A DNA stretch of 64,000 nt, from assembly GCA_965662045.1 (NCBI GenBank), contig CBFIGE010000007.1, positions 1-64,000 on the forward strand. The letters run 5' to 3'. The notes beneath the pieces were generated by a model that was given only the letters and a program-made list of their open reading frames with translations, ran no database searches and was not told the DNA's origin. The stretch comes from UBA3478 sp965662045 (GTDB lineage Bacteria > Bacteroidota > Bacteroidia > Flavobacteriales > Flavobacteriaceae). Position numbers and translations under genes: made by a program. Each line of letters opens with the position of its first letter. Positions within the stretch are counted from its first letter, which is position 1. Shown here piece by piece: positions 52,863-60,812 of this stretch.

Positions 52863-54010
52863 TCAAGTAAATCGCTGATTTTTTGTCTTAGTTCATAGCC
52901 GCGTAGGTCTTTTGCAATGATTACTCCATTTTCATCAACCAGCAAAGAACTGGGGATTGAAGTAATATTAAAACTACGAGCTATAGGTCCACGAAATCTT
53001 TGAAGGTGTGAAATTTGGATCCAATCAAGTTTGTCATCAGCTATGGCCTTTGTCCAGCGACTTTTACTCGTGTCTAAAGAAACACCAACTACCGTAAAAC
53101 CTTTGTCTCGATAGTCTTGATAAACGCCCACAATATTTGGGTTTTCGAGTCGACAAGGTTTACACCATGCTGCCCAAAAATCAATTAATGTTATTTTACC
53201 TAAATGATCGTAAAGCTCAATTTCACTTCCATCGGGCTGTGGCCCTTTGAAGTTTTCAATAGCACTACCAATTTTTGATTTTTTCAATTTAGCGCTTAAT
53301 TCAAAGGCTTTGCTTGCAATAGTGGATTGTTTTACATTCTTAGATTTGGTATTTAACCAATCCATGAACTCTTCAGAAGAAATTAAGCGCTGTTGTTGAA
53401 GATCGAACAAAAACCAAACCGAAAGAAGTGACTCGCTTTTTGAGGATGCAAATTCTCGTATGTATGAAATATTTTGCTTTTGAATATCCGCATATTTCTG
53501 ACGAATTTGCATTATTTGCTGTGGATTTTCGTTTAAAGAATTTTGCTCAAACTCTAATCTTATTTCTTCTAATTGTGACTGGAAATATTTTGTTTTTTCA
53601 AGATAATCGTTCAAATAATAGTTTTGTTCTCCGCCTTTTATCTCAATTGAATCGTCCTTAACATTTACAGTTACCTCATCTGCATCTAAAAATAAGAGGG
53701 TTTGTAGCTGTTGATTTTTTGCCTGAAGTAAAAATAAATCCTGAGGATTTACAGAAAGAGAAATTGATTTATTTGAATTGGTATTTATGGAGTCAATGAG
53801 CTCTGGCTGTTCAAGATAATTTTGACGAAATAAGTACAATTCAATTTCAGTGGAATTAGATAAATCTGCATTAAGGCGTAGTTCCACCTCTCTTATTTGC
53901 TCTGTATCAGTATTTTGACTACATGAGCTAAAAAAAACAATGCTAAGAATAAGGGTAGAGATAAATACTATTCTATTTTCTGCAATTTTAAACAAAGATA
54001 TTTTTGGCAT
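52859..54010 (-). CDS. TlpA-like thioredoxin lipoprotein
   Basis: A 383-residue periplasmic lipoprotein with lipobox F-F-S-S-C. An N-terminal DUF4369-like beta domain and a coiled linker are followed by a C-terminal thioredoxin fold with active site W-C-K-P-C (in F-W-A-A-W-C-K-P-C). The cis-proline region is I-T-S-I-P-S. It probably reduces periplasmic disulfides, perhaps receiving electrons from DsbD (inference; that gene is 46 kb away). The frame begins close to the divergent FAD oxidoreductase gene. Confidence 0.9.
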   Translation of the reverse strand: MPKISLFKIAENRIVFISTLILSIVFFSSCSQNTDTEQIREVELRLNADLSNSTEIELYLFRQNYLEQPELIDSINTNSNKSISLSVNPQDLFLLQAKNQQLQTLLFLDADEVTVNVKDDSIEIKGGEQNYYLNDYLEKTKYFQSQLEEIRLEFEQNSLNENPQQIMQIRQKYADIQKQNISYIREFASSKSESLLSVWFLFDLQQQRLISSEEFMDWLNTKSKNVKQSTIASKAFELSAKLKKSKIGSAIENFKGPQPDGSEIELYDHLGKITLIDFWAAWCKPCRLENPNIVGVYQDYRDKGFTVVGVSLDTSKSRWTKAIADDKLDWIQISHLQRFRGPIARSFNITSIPSSLLVDENGVIIAKDLRGYELRQKISDLLD

Positions 54011-54021
54011 TTATTTTAACT

Positions 54022-54029
54022 TAAATTTG
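54022..54029 (+). promoter_or_regulatory. -7 element of the FAD/Fe-S oxidoreductase gene
   Basis: TAAATTTG, an exact TAnnTTTG match 18 nt before the chosen ATG at 54048. It supports that start over an upstream in-frame ATG at 53940. Confidence 0.45.
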
Positions 54030-54047
54030 TATGCAAAATTACTAAAG

Positions 54048-56975
54048 ATGTCGCAATTAAATTGGGATAAACTACAGTCAGAACTCAAAGGAGAGCTCTA
54101 TGTTGATGATCTGCACCGTTCGATTTATGCGACAGATGCTTCTGTATATAAGATGAAGCCATTAGCGGTTTTTTTTCCCAAGGATGCTGAGGATATTAGC
54201 GTTTTTCTAAAATCACTTGGAGGAACTTCGATAGGAATTATTCCTAGAGCTGCAGGCACTTCACTCGCTGGTCAATGTGTTGGTACTGGTATTGTGTTGG
54301 ATGTTTCCAAAAATTTAAATGCCATAATCGATTTTGATTTAAAAGGAAAAACGGTGACAGTTCAGCCCGGCGTTGTTCGTGATGAATTAAACGCATTTTT
54401 AAAACCGCACGGATTATTCTTTGGTCCTAATACATCCACTGCAAATCGTTGTACTATTGGCGGAATGGTGGGAAACAATTCTTCTGGAACAACCTCAATA
54501 AAATATGGTGTTACCAGAGATAAGGTTCGAAAAATAAAGGCATTAATGTACGATGGTTCTGAAGTTATTTTTGAAACAAGTCCAAATCCTAATGATGATC
54601 TAAATTCTCAAGGATGGTCCTCCAAAATTTATAATGGTTTACACGCACTCTTGTCACCACAAGAGGTTAAAGATAAAATTACAGCCGAGTTTCCTAACCG
54701 TAGTATACACAGAAGAAATACAGGATATGCCATTGACGAACTCATAGGTTCTGATTTTTTAAATCAGGGAAATAAACCATTTGACCTAACCAAATTATTA
54801 TGTGGAAGTGAGGGTACCTTGGCGATAAGCACAGAAATCACTATTTCGTTGGACGAATTACCTCCTGAACATTCGGCAATGATTGTTACTCATTACAAAG
54901 ATTTGGAATCTTGCCTATCGGATGTACATCCATTGATGAAAGCGGATTTATTCACCTGTGAAATGATGGATAAGGTTATTTTAGATTGTACAAAAAACAA
55001 TAGAGAGCAATTAAAAAATAGATTTTTTGTAGAAGGAGACCCTGCTGCTCTACTGATGTTAGAGCTTAGAGCGAATTCCGTTGAAGAATTAGAATTACAA
55101 ATTAAAAACTTGCTTAAGCTTATCGAATCAAGTGGACTTAGTTATGCACACCCGATACTGCAAGCAGAAAATATTTCAAAGGCACTTGAACTTCGTAAAG
55201 CTGGATTAGGATTACTGGGGAATATAGTAGGGGATAAGAAAGCAGTTGCTTGTATTGAAGACACAGCAGTTGCTTTACCTTATTTAAAAGATTTCATTTT
55301 AGAATTTTCAGCTTTGATGAAGCGATATAAGCAAGAGGCGGTTTATTATGCGCACGCAGGTGCAGGTGAACTTCATCTAAGACCTATCTTAAATCTTAAA
55401 GCAAAAGAAGATGTTGTTCTATTTCGTAAAATAACGACAGAGGTTGCTGAATTAACTAAAAAATACGGTGGAAGTTTTAGCGGTGAACACGGGGATGGTA
55501 TAGTAAGGGCTGAATTTATTCCTATGATGATTGGTCAAGAAAATTATGAGCTCATTAAAAAAGTTAAAAAGCTTTTTGATCCAGTTGGACGTCTGAATCC
55601 TGGGAAAATTACAGACTCTTTTAAAATGGATGAAAACCTTAGGTACGAAGTGGATCGCTTAGAGCCTGAAGTTTCAACTTTTTTAGATTTTTCAGATAGC
55701 CAAGGTATTTTAAGAGCTGTTGAAAATTGCAATGGGAGTGGTGATTGCCGAAAGTCAGAGCATGCAAAAGGAGGCATGTGTCCATCTTATCACGCAACAA
55801 AAAACGAAAAAGACACGACACGGGCAAGAGCTAATGCTTTAAGGGAGTATTTGACTAATCCACCTAGTCAACAATCTCCTTTTAATCGCAAAGAATTGAA
55901 AGAGGTCTTGGATTTATGTATAGGATGTAAAGCATGTAGCTCTGAATGTCCGAGTAATGTCGATATGACAACCTTGAAAACTGAATTTTTATATCAATAT
56001 CAAGAGGCTAATGGCTATAAGTTGAGAGATCGTTTGTTTGCATTTAGTTCGCAGTTCAATTCAAGTTTAAAATACGCCTCTGGTTTAATAAATCGTGTTT
56101 ACGATTCAAAAGTTTTAGCTGGTCTTACCAAAAAAATAATGGGTGTAGCACCTGAAAGAAAATTACCTCATGTCTATAATTACAATTTTGAGAACTATCT
56201 AAATCGAAAAAGTATAGGAGCGACAATTAACAAGGACAAGAAAATTGTATTGTTCATTGATGAGTTTACGAGATACATGGACGTTAATTTAGGGAAGGAT
56301 GCTATTGATTTATTGTTAGGTCTAGGTTACGAGACCATACTTTATTTTGGCGATAGCGGCCGAACATTTCTCTCCAAAGGATTTTTAAAGCAGGCTAAAA
56401 ACTGTGCTTTACAAAATGTGGAGTCTTGTTTTGATCTGCTTTCGGATTGTGATGCTATCATTGGATTGGAGCCTTCAGCTATACTTTCATTCAGAGATGA
56501 GTACTTGAGACTTTTACCAAAAAATGAAAAAGTTCAAAAAGTAGCAAATCAAAGCTTTTTAATTGAAGAATTCATTTTAAATGAATACAATGAAGGCTTG
56601 ATATATAACGCTAATTTCACCCAGGAACTTGCTGAAGTTAAAATTCACGCACATTGTCATCAAAAATCAATTTCGAACTCAAAAATCACCTTTGATCTTT
56701 TGAGTATTCCTGAAAATTACAAAGCGACTATTATTCCCAGTGGTTGTTGTGGAATGGCTGGATCTTTCGGCTACGAAAAAGAACATTACGATATCAGTAT
56801 GAAAATTGGGGATTTGATATTGTTTCCAGCAGTTCGAAAGGCAAGCTTACAAACAATCATTTCTGCCAATGGTACTAGCTGTAGACATCAAATTATGGAT
56901 GGAACAGGTCGAGAGGCCATGCACCCGGTTAGTATTTTAAAAGATGCTTTAAAAAAACAAACTGCTAACTCGTAA
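54048..56975 (+). CDS. FAD-linked oxidoreductase fused to Fe-S domain (D-2-hydroxyacid dehydrogenase type)
   Basis: A 975-residue fusion. The N-terminal half is a PCMH-type FAD-binding domain (I-P-R-A-A-G-T-S-L-A-G-Q) with the C-terminal oxidase cap ending at F-D-P-V-G-R-L-N-P-G-K-I. The second half has a GlpC-like iron-sulfur part. One clear cluster motif is C-I-G-C-K-A-C-S-S-E-C-P, a second set of cysteines surrounds C-N-G-S-G-D-C, and a CCG domain ends in P-S-G-C-C-G-M-A-G-S-F-G. Relatives oxidise D-lactate, D-2-hydroxyglutarate or glycolate and pass electrons to the quinone pool. The exact substrate is not readable. The start at 54048 is supported by a -7 element and by homology of M-S-Q-L-N-W. 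Confidence 0.9.
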   Translation: MSQLNWDKLQSELKGELYVDDLHRSIYATDASVYKMKPLAVFFPKDAEDISVFLKSLGGTSIGIIPRAAGTSLAGQCVGTGIVLDVSKNLNAIIDFDLKGKTVTVQPGVVRDELNAFLKPHGLFFGPNTSTANRCTIGGMVGNNSSGTTSIKYGVTRDKVRKIKALMYDGSEVIFETSPNPNDDLNSQGWSSKIYNGLHALLSPQEVKDKITAEFPNRSIHRRNTGYAIDELIGSDFLNQGNKPFDLTKLLCGSEGTLAISTEITISLDELPPEHSAMIVTHYKDLESCLSDVHPLMKADLFTCEMMDKVILDCTKNNREQLKNRFFVEGDPAALLMLELRANSVEELELQIKNLLKLIESSGLSYAHPILQAENISKALELRKAGLGLLGNIVGDKKAVACIEDTAVALPYLKDFILEFSALMKRYKQEAVYYAHAGAGELHLRPILNLKAKEDVVLFRKITTEVAELTKKYGGSFSGEHGDGIVRAEFIPMMIGQENYELIKKVKKLFDPVGRLNPGKITDSFKMDENLRYEVDRLEPEVSTFLDFSDSQGILRAVENCNGSGDCRKSEHAKGGMCPSYHATKNEKDTTRARANALREYLTNPPSQQSPFNRKELKEVLDLCIGCKACSSECPSNVDMTTLKTEFLYQYQEANGYKLRDRLFAFSSQFNSSLKYASGLINRVYDSKVLAGLTKKIMGVAPERKLPHVYNYNFENYLNRKSIGATINKDKKIVLFIDEFTRYMDVNLGKDAIDLLLGLGYETILYFGDSGRTFLSKGFLKQAKNCALQNVESCFDLLSDCDAIIGLEPSAILSFRDEYLRLLPKNEKVQKVANQSFLIEEFILNEYNEGLIYNANFTQELAEVKIHAHCHQKSISNSKITFDLLSIPENYKATIIPSGCCGMAGSFGYEKEHYDISMKIGDLILFPAVRKASLQTIISANGTSCRHQIMDGTGREAMHPVSILKDALKKQTANS

Positions 56976-57258
56976 CCAGCGTCTTCGTCACTGATAATTT
57001 TAATAGCACTGGCTGATTCTTCGTTCTTAGTAATGTCGACAATTAATTCTTCTAAATTCATTTCTTTTAATTCTTCATCGCTGTAAAAGTGAGCAAGTTT
57101 ATCTTGGTTATATTCATATAATCTCCATCTTTTGAATCCATATTCTAAGGAGGTTAGATTTTCAACACAATCCCCAGAATTGAGATAAAGAACTTTCCCT
57201 TTTTTATTTGCGTGCGAATGTCTGATAGAACTACAAGTTCGAGTTTTCTCTTTTTCAC
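56970..57258 (-). pseudogene. Decayed UDP-2,3-diacylglucosamine-diphosphatase-like phosphoesterase
   Basis: On the minus strand a GTG at 57258 opens M-K-K-R-K-L-E-L-V-V-L-S-D-I, the usual N-terminus of LpxH-like metallophosphoesterases; the next metal-binding H is replaced by R. Within about 20 residues the reading shifts frame to the C-terminal part of the same family, K-G-K-V-L-Y-L-N-S-G-D-C-V-E-N-L-T-S-L-E-Y and onwards. The roughly 150-200 residues between, including the metal-binding core, are gone. This looks like an internal deletion with frameshift. The remnant abuts the FAD oxidoreductase stop, and the C-terminal frame runs on into that gene until a TGA near 56900. Confidence 0.75.
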
Positions 57259-57600
57259 ATTACAAAATAATTCAAGACTGGAGCTTTAGAATGACTATTT
57301 TAAATCAAATTGTCTTCATTAAAAAGTTAGTTAGTTGTTTAAGCCTCAGTTATGTTAAATTGAGATTATGCGTATTTGAAATGATTAAAAAATAAGTCGA
57401 AATCACCCTTTTTGTATAACCTTAGTAAAATTTCTGTATCTGTCTCTTTTAGAAAGAGATACGCATTTAGCATGGTTTTTAGACATTTCCATTAGAAAAT
57501 TCTTTCTTAAATTATATCTTTTAAGTTAAACAGATTTTTTAGGCCTCAGTTGATGCACTTAAATTTGAGAGTCGTTAAGACCTAATATTACCTAATTATT

Positions 57601-57634
57601 AAGGTGCTTTCAGCTTTGAAGGCACCTTTTTTGT
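57601..57634 (+). terminator. Terminator-like hairpin in the noncoding stretch
   Basis: AAGGTGC (57601-57607) pairs with GCACCTT (57622-57628) and is followed by a T-run. No protein gene is left for it to terminate on the plus strand apart from the FAD oxidoreductase gene more than 600 bp upstream. Confidence 0.75.
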
Positions 57635-57849
57635 TTGATACAGATATATAATGGGTTGAAATTTTAAAAAGTTGATTTTGTTTATATCTCAATTCTTTGC
57701 TTTAGTTTTTGCGTTGACAATGGATTTAAGACTCAAAAATCTATGATAATTTAAATCGGTCATTTTTTTTCGTGAGAACATCAAAGGCAATTTATTTTTA
57801 CGCCGTAATAACATCGAATCGTAATGTTTATTTATTAGTTAGTTTAGTT

Positions 57850-57884
57850 TAGAAAACGCCTTGCCAAAGGCGTTTTCTATTTTA
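57850..57884 (+). terminator. Second terminator-like hairpin before aroC
   Basis: TAGAAAACGCC (57850-57860) and GGCGTTTTCTA (57869-57879) form a perfect 11-bp stem with an 8-nt loop, followed by TTTTA. It implies a transcript ending here that covers no visible gene. Confidence 0.75.
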
Positions 57885-57920
57885 GTACTGCAGTATTTTA
57901 AGATTAATTTCCTTTTCGAC

Positions 57921-57950
57921 TTGCGAACTTTTGAATTGCTTGTAACTTTG
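57921..57950 (+). promoter_or_regulatory. Consensus Bacteroidota promoter of aroC
   Basis: TTG at 57921-57923 and TAACTTTG at 57943-57950 are separated by exactly 19 bp, a full match to TTG-N19-TAnnTTTG. The start site would fall around 57955, about 12 nt before the TTG start codon. Confidence 0.75.
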
Positions 57951-57967
57951 AGGTAAATTTTCTCAAT

Positions 57968-59026
57968 TTGAATACATTCGGTAGTTTATTTAGAGTAACG
58001 ACTTTTGGTGAATCTCATGGAATAGCTCTTGGTGGTGTAATAGATGGATGTCCAGCAGGTATTGAATTAGATGTGGAACTAATTCAAAAAGACTTAAATC
58101 GTCGAAAGCCTGGACAGTCTAAAATTACAACGCAACGAAAAGAAAATGACGAGGTTCGAATCCTTTCTGGTGTTTTTAAAGGTAAAACTACGGGCACTCC
58201 TATTGGGTTTACTATTGAAAACACTAATCAAAAATCAAAAGATTATTCACACATAAAAGATAGCTATAGACCATCTCATGCCGATTTAGTATATGATGAG
58301 AAGTATGGTTTTCGAGATTACCGTGGAGGAGGTCGTAGTTCTGCTAGAGAAACCGTTTCTCGAGTAGTTGCTGGTGCTATTGCTAAACAATTTTTGAAAG
58401 ATATAACTATAGATGCCTATGTAAATCAAGTAGGTCAAATTAAATCTGATAAAGCTTACTCTGAGTTAAATTTAAAAGATTCCGAACAAAATATTGTAAG
58501 ATGTCCTGATCTTGACGTTGCTGAGCAGATGATTGATTTCATTAGTGAGACAAAGAAAAAAGGTGACACGGTAGGTGGCGTAATTAGGTGTGTTATTAAA
58601 GGTGTTCCAATAGGCCTAGGTGAACCGGTGTTTGATAAACTTCACGCAAGACTTGGAACTGCTATGTTGTCCATTAACGCTGTAAAAGGTTTCTCTTATG
58701 GAAGTGGTTTTGACGGTGTAAAAATGTATGGGTCTGAGCATAATGATATGTTTAATACCGATAAGAGTACAAAAACAAATTTTAGTGGTGGTATTCAAGG
58801 TGGTATTTCAAACGGAATGGACATCTATTTTGACGTGGCCTTTAAACCAGTCGCTACTTTGATTCAGGCATACGAAACCATTGATCATCAGGGAAATATA
58901 GTACAAACCCATGGAAAAGGCAGACATGATCCATGCGTTGTTCCTAGAGCTGTCCCAATAGTAGAAGCTATGGCTGCCTTAGTTTTAGCAGATTTTATGC
59001 TGCTAAAGAGAACAAATCGACTATAA
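57968..59026 (+). CDS. aroC: Chorismate synthase
   Basis: Last step of the shikimate pathway, from EPSP to chorismate with reduced FMN. The 352-residue length and the motifs T-F-G-E-S-H-G, R-R-K-P-G-Q-S, G-F-R-D-Y-R-G-G-G-R-S-S-A-R-E-T and G-R-H-D-P-C-V-V-P-R are diagnostic. The start is TTG at 57968, giving N-T-F-G-S-L-F-R-V-T-T-F-G. No in-frame ATG lies between the promoter and the family's conserved N-terminus, so the rare start seems genuine. Confidence 0.95.
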   Translation: MNTFGSLFRVTTFGESHGIALGGVIDGCPAGIELDVELIQKDLNRRKPGQSKITTQRKENDEVRILSGVFKGKTTGTPIGFTIENTNQKSKDYSHIKDSYRPSHADLVYDEKYGFRDYRGGGRSSARETVSRVVAGAIAKQFLKDITIDAYVNQVGQIKSDKAYSELNLKDSEQNIVRCPDLDVAEQMIDFISETKKKGDTVGGVIRCVIKGVPIGLGEPVFDKLHARLGTAMLSINAVKGFSYGSGFDGVKMYGSEHNDMFNTDKSTKTNFSGGIQGGISNGMDIYFDVAFKPVATLIQAYETIDHQGNIVQTHGKGRHDPCVVPRAVPIVEAMAALVLADFMLLKRTNRL

Positions 59027-59059
59027 AATTTTAGTATATTCCCAACAAATAATTGATAT

Positions 59060-60376
59060 ATGGCTTTACATTGGAAGATTCTAATAGGAATGGGATTAGG
59101 GTTGTTTTTTGGTTTTGGAATGACCTTTGTTCCAAATGGTGTTGAATTAGTAAATGATTGGGTGCAACCTTTTGGAACTATTTTCGTAAGGTTACTTAAG
59201 CTTATTGCCATTCCCTTGATACTTGCTTCGTTAATTAAGGGTATTTCTGATTTAAACGACATAACCAAGTTTAAGACCATTGGTCTTAGGACCTTTCTAA
59301 CTTATATGGTGACAACGGTTGTGGCTATTATTATAGGTCTTACTCTTGTCAACTTAATGAATCCAGGTGATGGAATTTCAGATGAAACCGTACAAAATTT
59401 AACTGAAGCATATGCGGGTTCTAGTGGTGTAGGTGATAAGATTTCCGAAGCAAATCGACAGATGAAAGGTGGCCCTCTTCAGTTTTTAGTGGATATGGTG
59501 CCTGATAATGCATTTAAAGCACTTTCGAATAACGGTCTTATGTTACAGGTTATATTCTTCACCATTTTATTTGCGATTTCAATGCTGCTAATCGGAGAAA
59601 AGGCAGCTAAACCGTTGAAATCTTTTTTCGATTCTTTGAATGATGTAGTTCTAAAGATGGTGGATCTGATTATGCTTTCTGCTCCTTATGCTGTATTTGC
59701 CTTGTTGGCTAGTGTAGTGGTAAATTCTACTAATCCAGAATTACTTATCGCCCTATTGCGTTATGCCTCAGTTTTACTGCTAGGTTTAGGGCTCATGATT
59801 GTCTTTTATTTGTTTGTGGTGACTTTTGTGGTAAAAAAGAATCCATTTTGGTTTCTGAAAAATATAAGTCCAGCGCAATTACTTGCTTTTTCAACAAGTT
59901 CAAGTGCAGCAACTCTGCCCTTGACAATGGAGCGAGTAGAAGAACATCTCGGAGTAGATAAAGAAGTAGCTAGTTTTGTGCTCCCTGTAGGAGCTACCGT
60001 TAATATGGACGGGACGTCTGTTTATCAGGCTGTTGCAGCTGTTTTTATTACTCAGGCCCTAGGATTCGAAATTACTTTTGCAAATCAACTTACTATTGTT
60101 TTAACTGCATTACTAGCTTCTATAGGAGCTGCTGCAGTTCCTTCTGCAGGGATGGTAATGCTTGTAATTGTATTGGAATCTATCGGTTTTCCTTCAGATA
60201 AATTAGCTGTCGGACTGGCGTTAATATTTGCCATTGATCGACCACTTGATATGTGTCGAACTGTTGTGAATGTTACTGGTGATGCTACAGTTGCACTATT
60301 AGTAGGTAAAGCCTTAGGCAAGCTTGGTGTTCCTAGAGTTAAAAATTGGGATGACCATTACGACGAGGTGAAATAA
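59060..60376 (+). CDS. Dicarboxylate/amino acid:cation symporter (DAACS)
   Basis: A 438-residue membrane protein of the GltP/DctA family that imports glutamate, aspartate or C4-dicarboxylates with Na or H. The serine-rich hairpin reads F-S-T-S-S-S-A-A-T-L-P and the ion/substrate motif N-M-D-G-T-S-V-Y. The hairpin-2 region A-A-V-P-S-A-G and the helix 8 D-R-P-L-D-M-C-R-T-V-V-N-V-T-G-D sequence follow. The substrate cannot be fixed from sequence alone. It ends 1 bp before the convergent DCC gene. Confidence 0.93.
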   Translation: MALHWKILIGMGLGLFFGFGMTFVPNGVELVNDWVQPFGTIFVRLLKLIAIPLILASLIKGISDLNDITKFKTIGLRTFLTYMVTTVVAIIIGLTLVNLMNPGDGISDETVQNLTEAYAGSSGVGDKISEANRQMKGGPLQFLVDMVPDNAFKALSNNGLMLQVIFFTILFAISMLLIGEKAAKPLKSFFDSLNDVVLKMVDLIMLSAPYAVFALLASVVVNSTNPELLIALLRYASVLLLGLGLMIVFYLFVVTFVVKKNPFWFLKNISPAQLLAFSTSSSAATLPLTMERVEEHLGVDKEVASFVLPVGATVNMDGTSVYQAVAAVFITQALGFEITFANQLTIVLTALLASIGAAAVPSAGMVMLVIVLESIGFPSDKLAVGLALIFAIDRPLDMCRTVVNVTGDATVALLVGKALGKLGVPRVKNWDDHYDEVK

Positions 60377-60377
60377 T

Positions 60378-60812
60378 TCAATCTAAATCTTCTAATAAAA
60401 ATTTTTGTCGTACAGCAGGTGAAGGTATTTCACACTGTTGATAACGTCCGAAAATTTTATAACGATTTGTTGCGATTAGATCATAAACGAAGTCTCTAAT
60501 TAGGGACGGAAAAATCTTTAAGATCACGACAAAATATTTCCAAGGAGTCAATTCACTGAGTAAATTCAAAATCGCATCTGATTTTAAGAAATACGCTCTC
60601 TCCATCTGAATGTATACAATACTCTGTACCTTATTTGATGCGATGTTTCTTTCAGATAGTAAGGACTGACCTAATTTGGATTGTAATGGAATAAATCTAA
60701 AAATATCTTTTCGATCTCTTTTAATAAGCCAATTGACCCAATAATTGCAAAAAACGCATACGCCGTCATAAATGATGTAATTGTATTTTTCACTCAAAAC
60801 AGTACGTTGCAT
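60378..60812 (-). CDS. DCC family thiol-disulfide oxidoreductase-like protein (DUF393)
   Basis: A 144-residue protein with the family's D-G-x-C-x-x-C motif at D16-G-V-C19-V-F-C22 and the typical F-x-F-I-P-L-Q-S sequence. A thioredoxin-like role is predicted for the family, but substrates are unknown. It overlaps the mutS2 stop by one base and is probably cotranscribed with mutS2. Confidence 0.88.
   Translation of the reverse strand: MQRTVLSEKYNYIIYDGVCVFCNYWVNWLIKRDRKDIFRFIPLQSKLGQSLLSERNIASNKVQSIVYIQMERAYFLKSDAILNLLSELTPWKYFVVILKIFPSLIRDFVYDLIATNRYKIFGRYQQCEIPSPAVRQKFLLEDLD

Larger units (their letters stand above)
57259..57967. other. 709-bp noncoding stretch with repeats and two hairpins
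   Basis: No convincing gene on either strand. It holds a hairpin at 57436-57462 (CTCTTT pairing with AAAGAG plus a GTAT/ATAC extension). An imperfect repeat starting GCCTCAGTT occurs at 57343 and 57543, exactly 200 bp apart, each copy followed by a TTAAA-TTGAGA-like string. Two terminator-like hairpins follow (57601, 57850), and the aroC promoter closes the region. It could encode small RNAs or be remnant DNA. Confidence 0.5.

Noticed and set aside
53993..54000. TATCTTTG on the minus strand as promoter of the TlpA gene
   Set aside because: It lies inside the TlpA frame, after the only ATG that gives the signal sequence; probably chance.
53940..54047. Upstream extension of the FAD oxidoreductase gene
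   Set aside because: The extra 36 residues are not protein-like and overlap the divergent TlpA gene; a -7 box lies just before the ATG at 54048.
57259..57967. A tRNA or other standard RNA gene in the long gap
   Set aside because: No cloverleaf, T-loop consensus or known riboswitch core could be found by eye.
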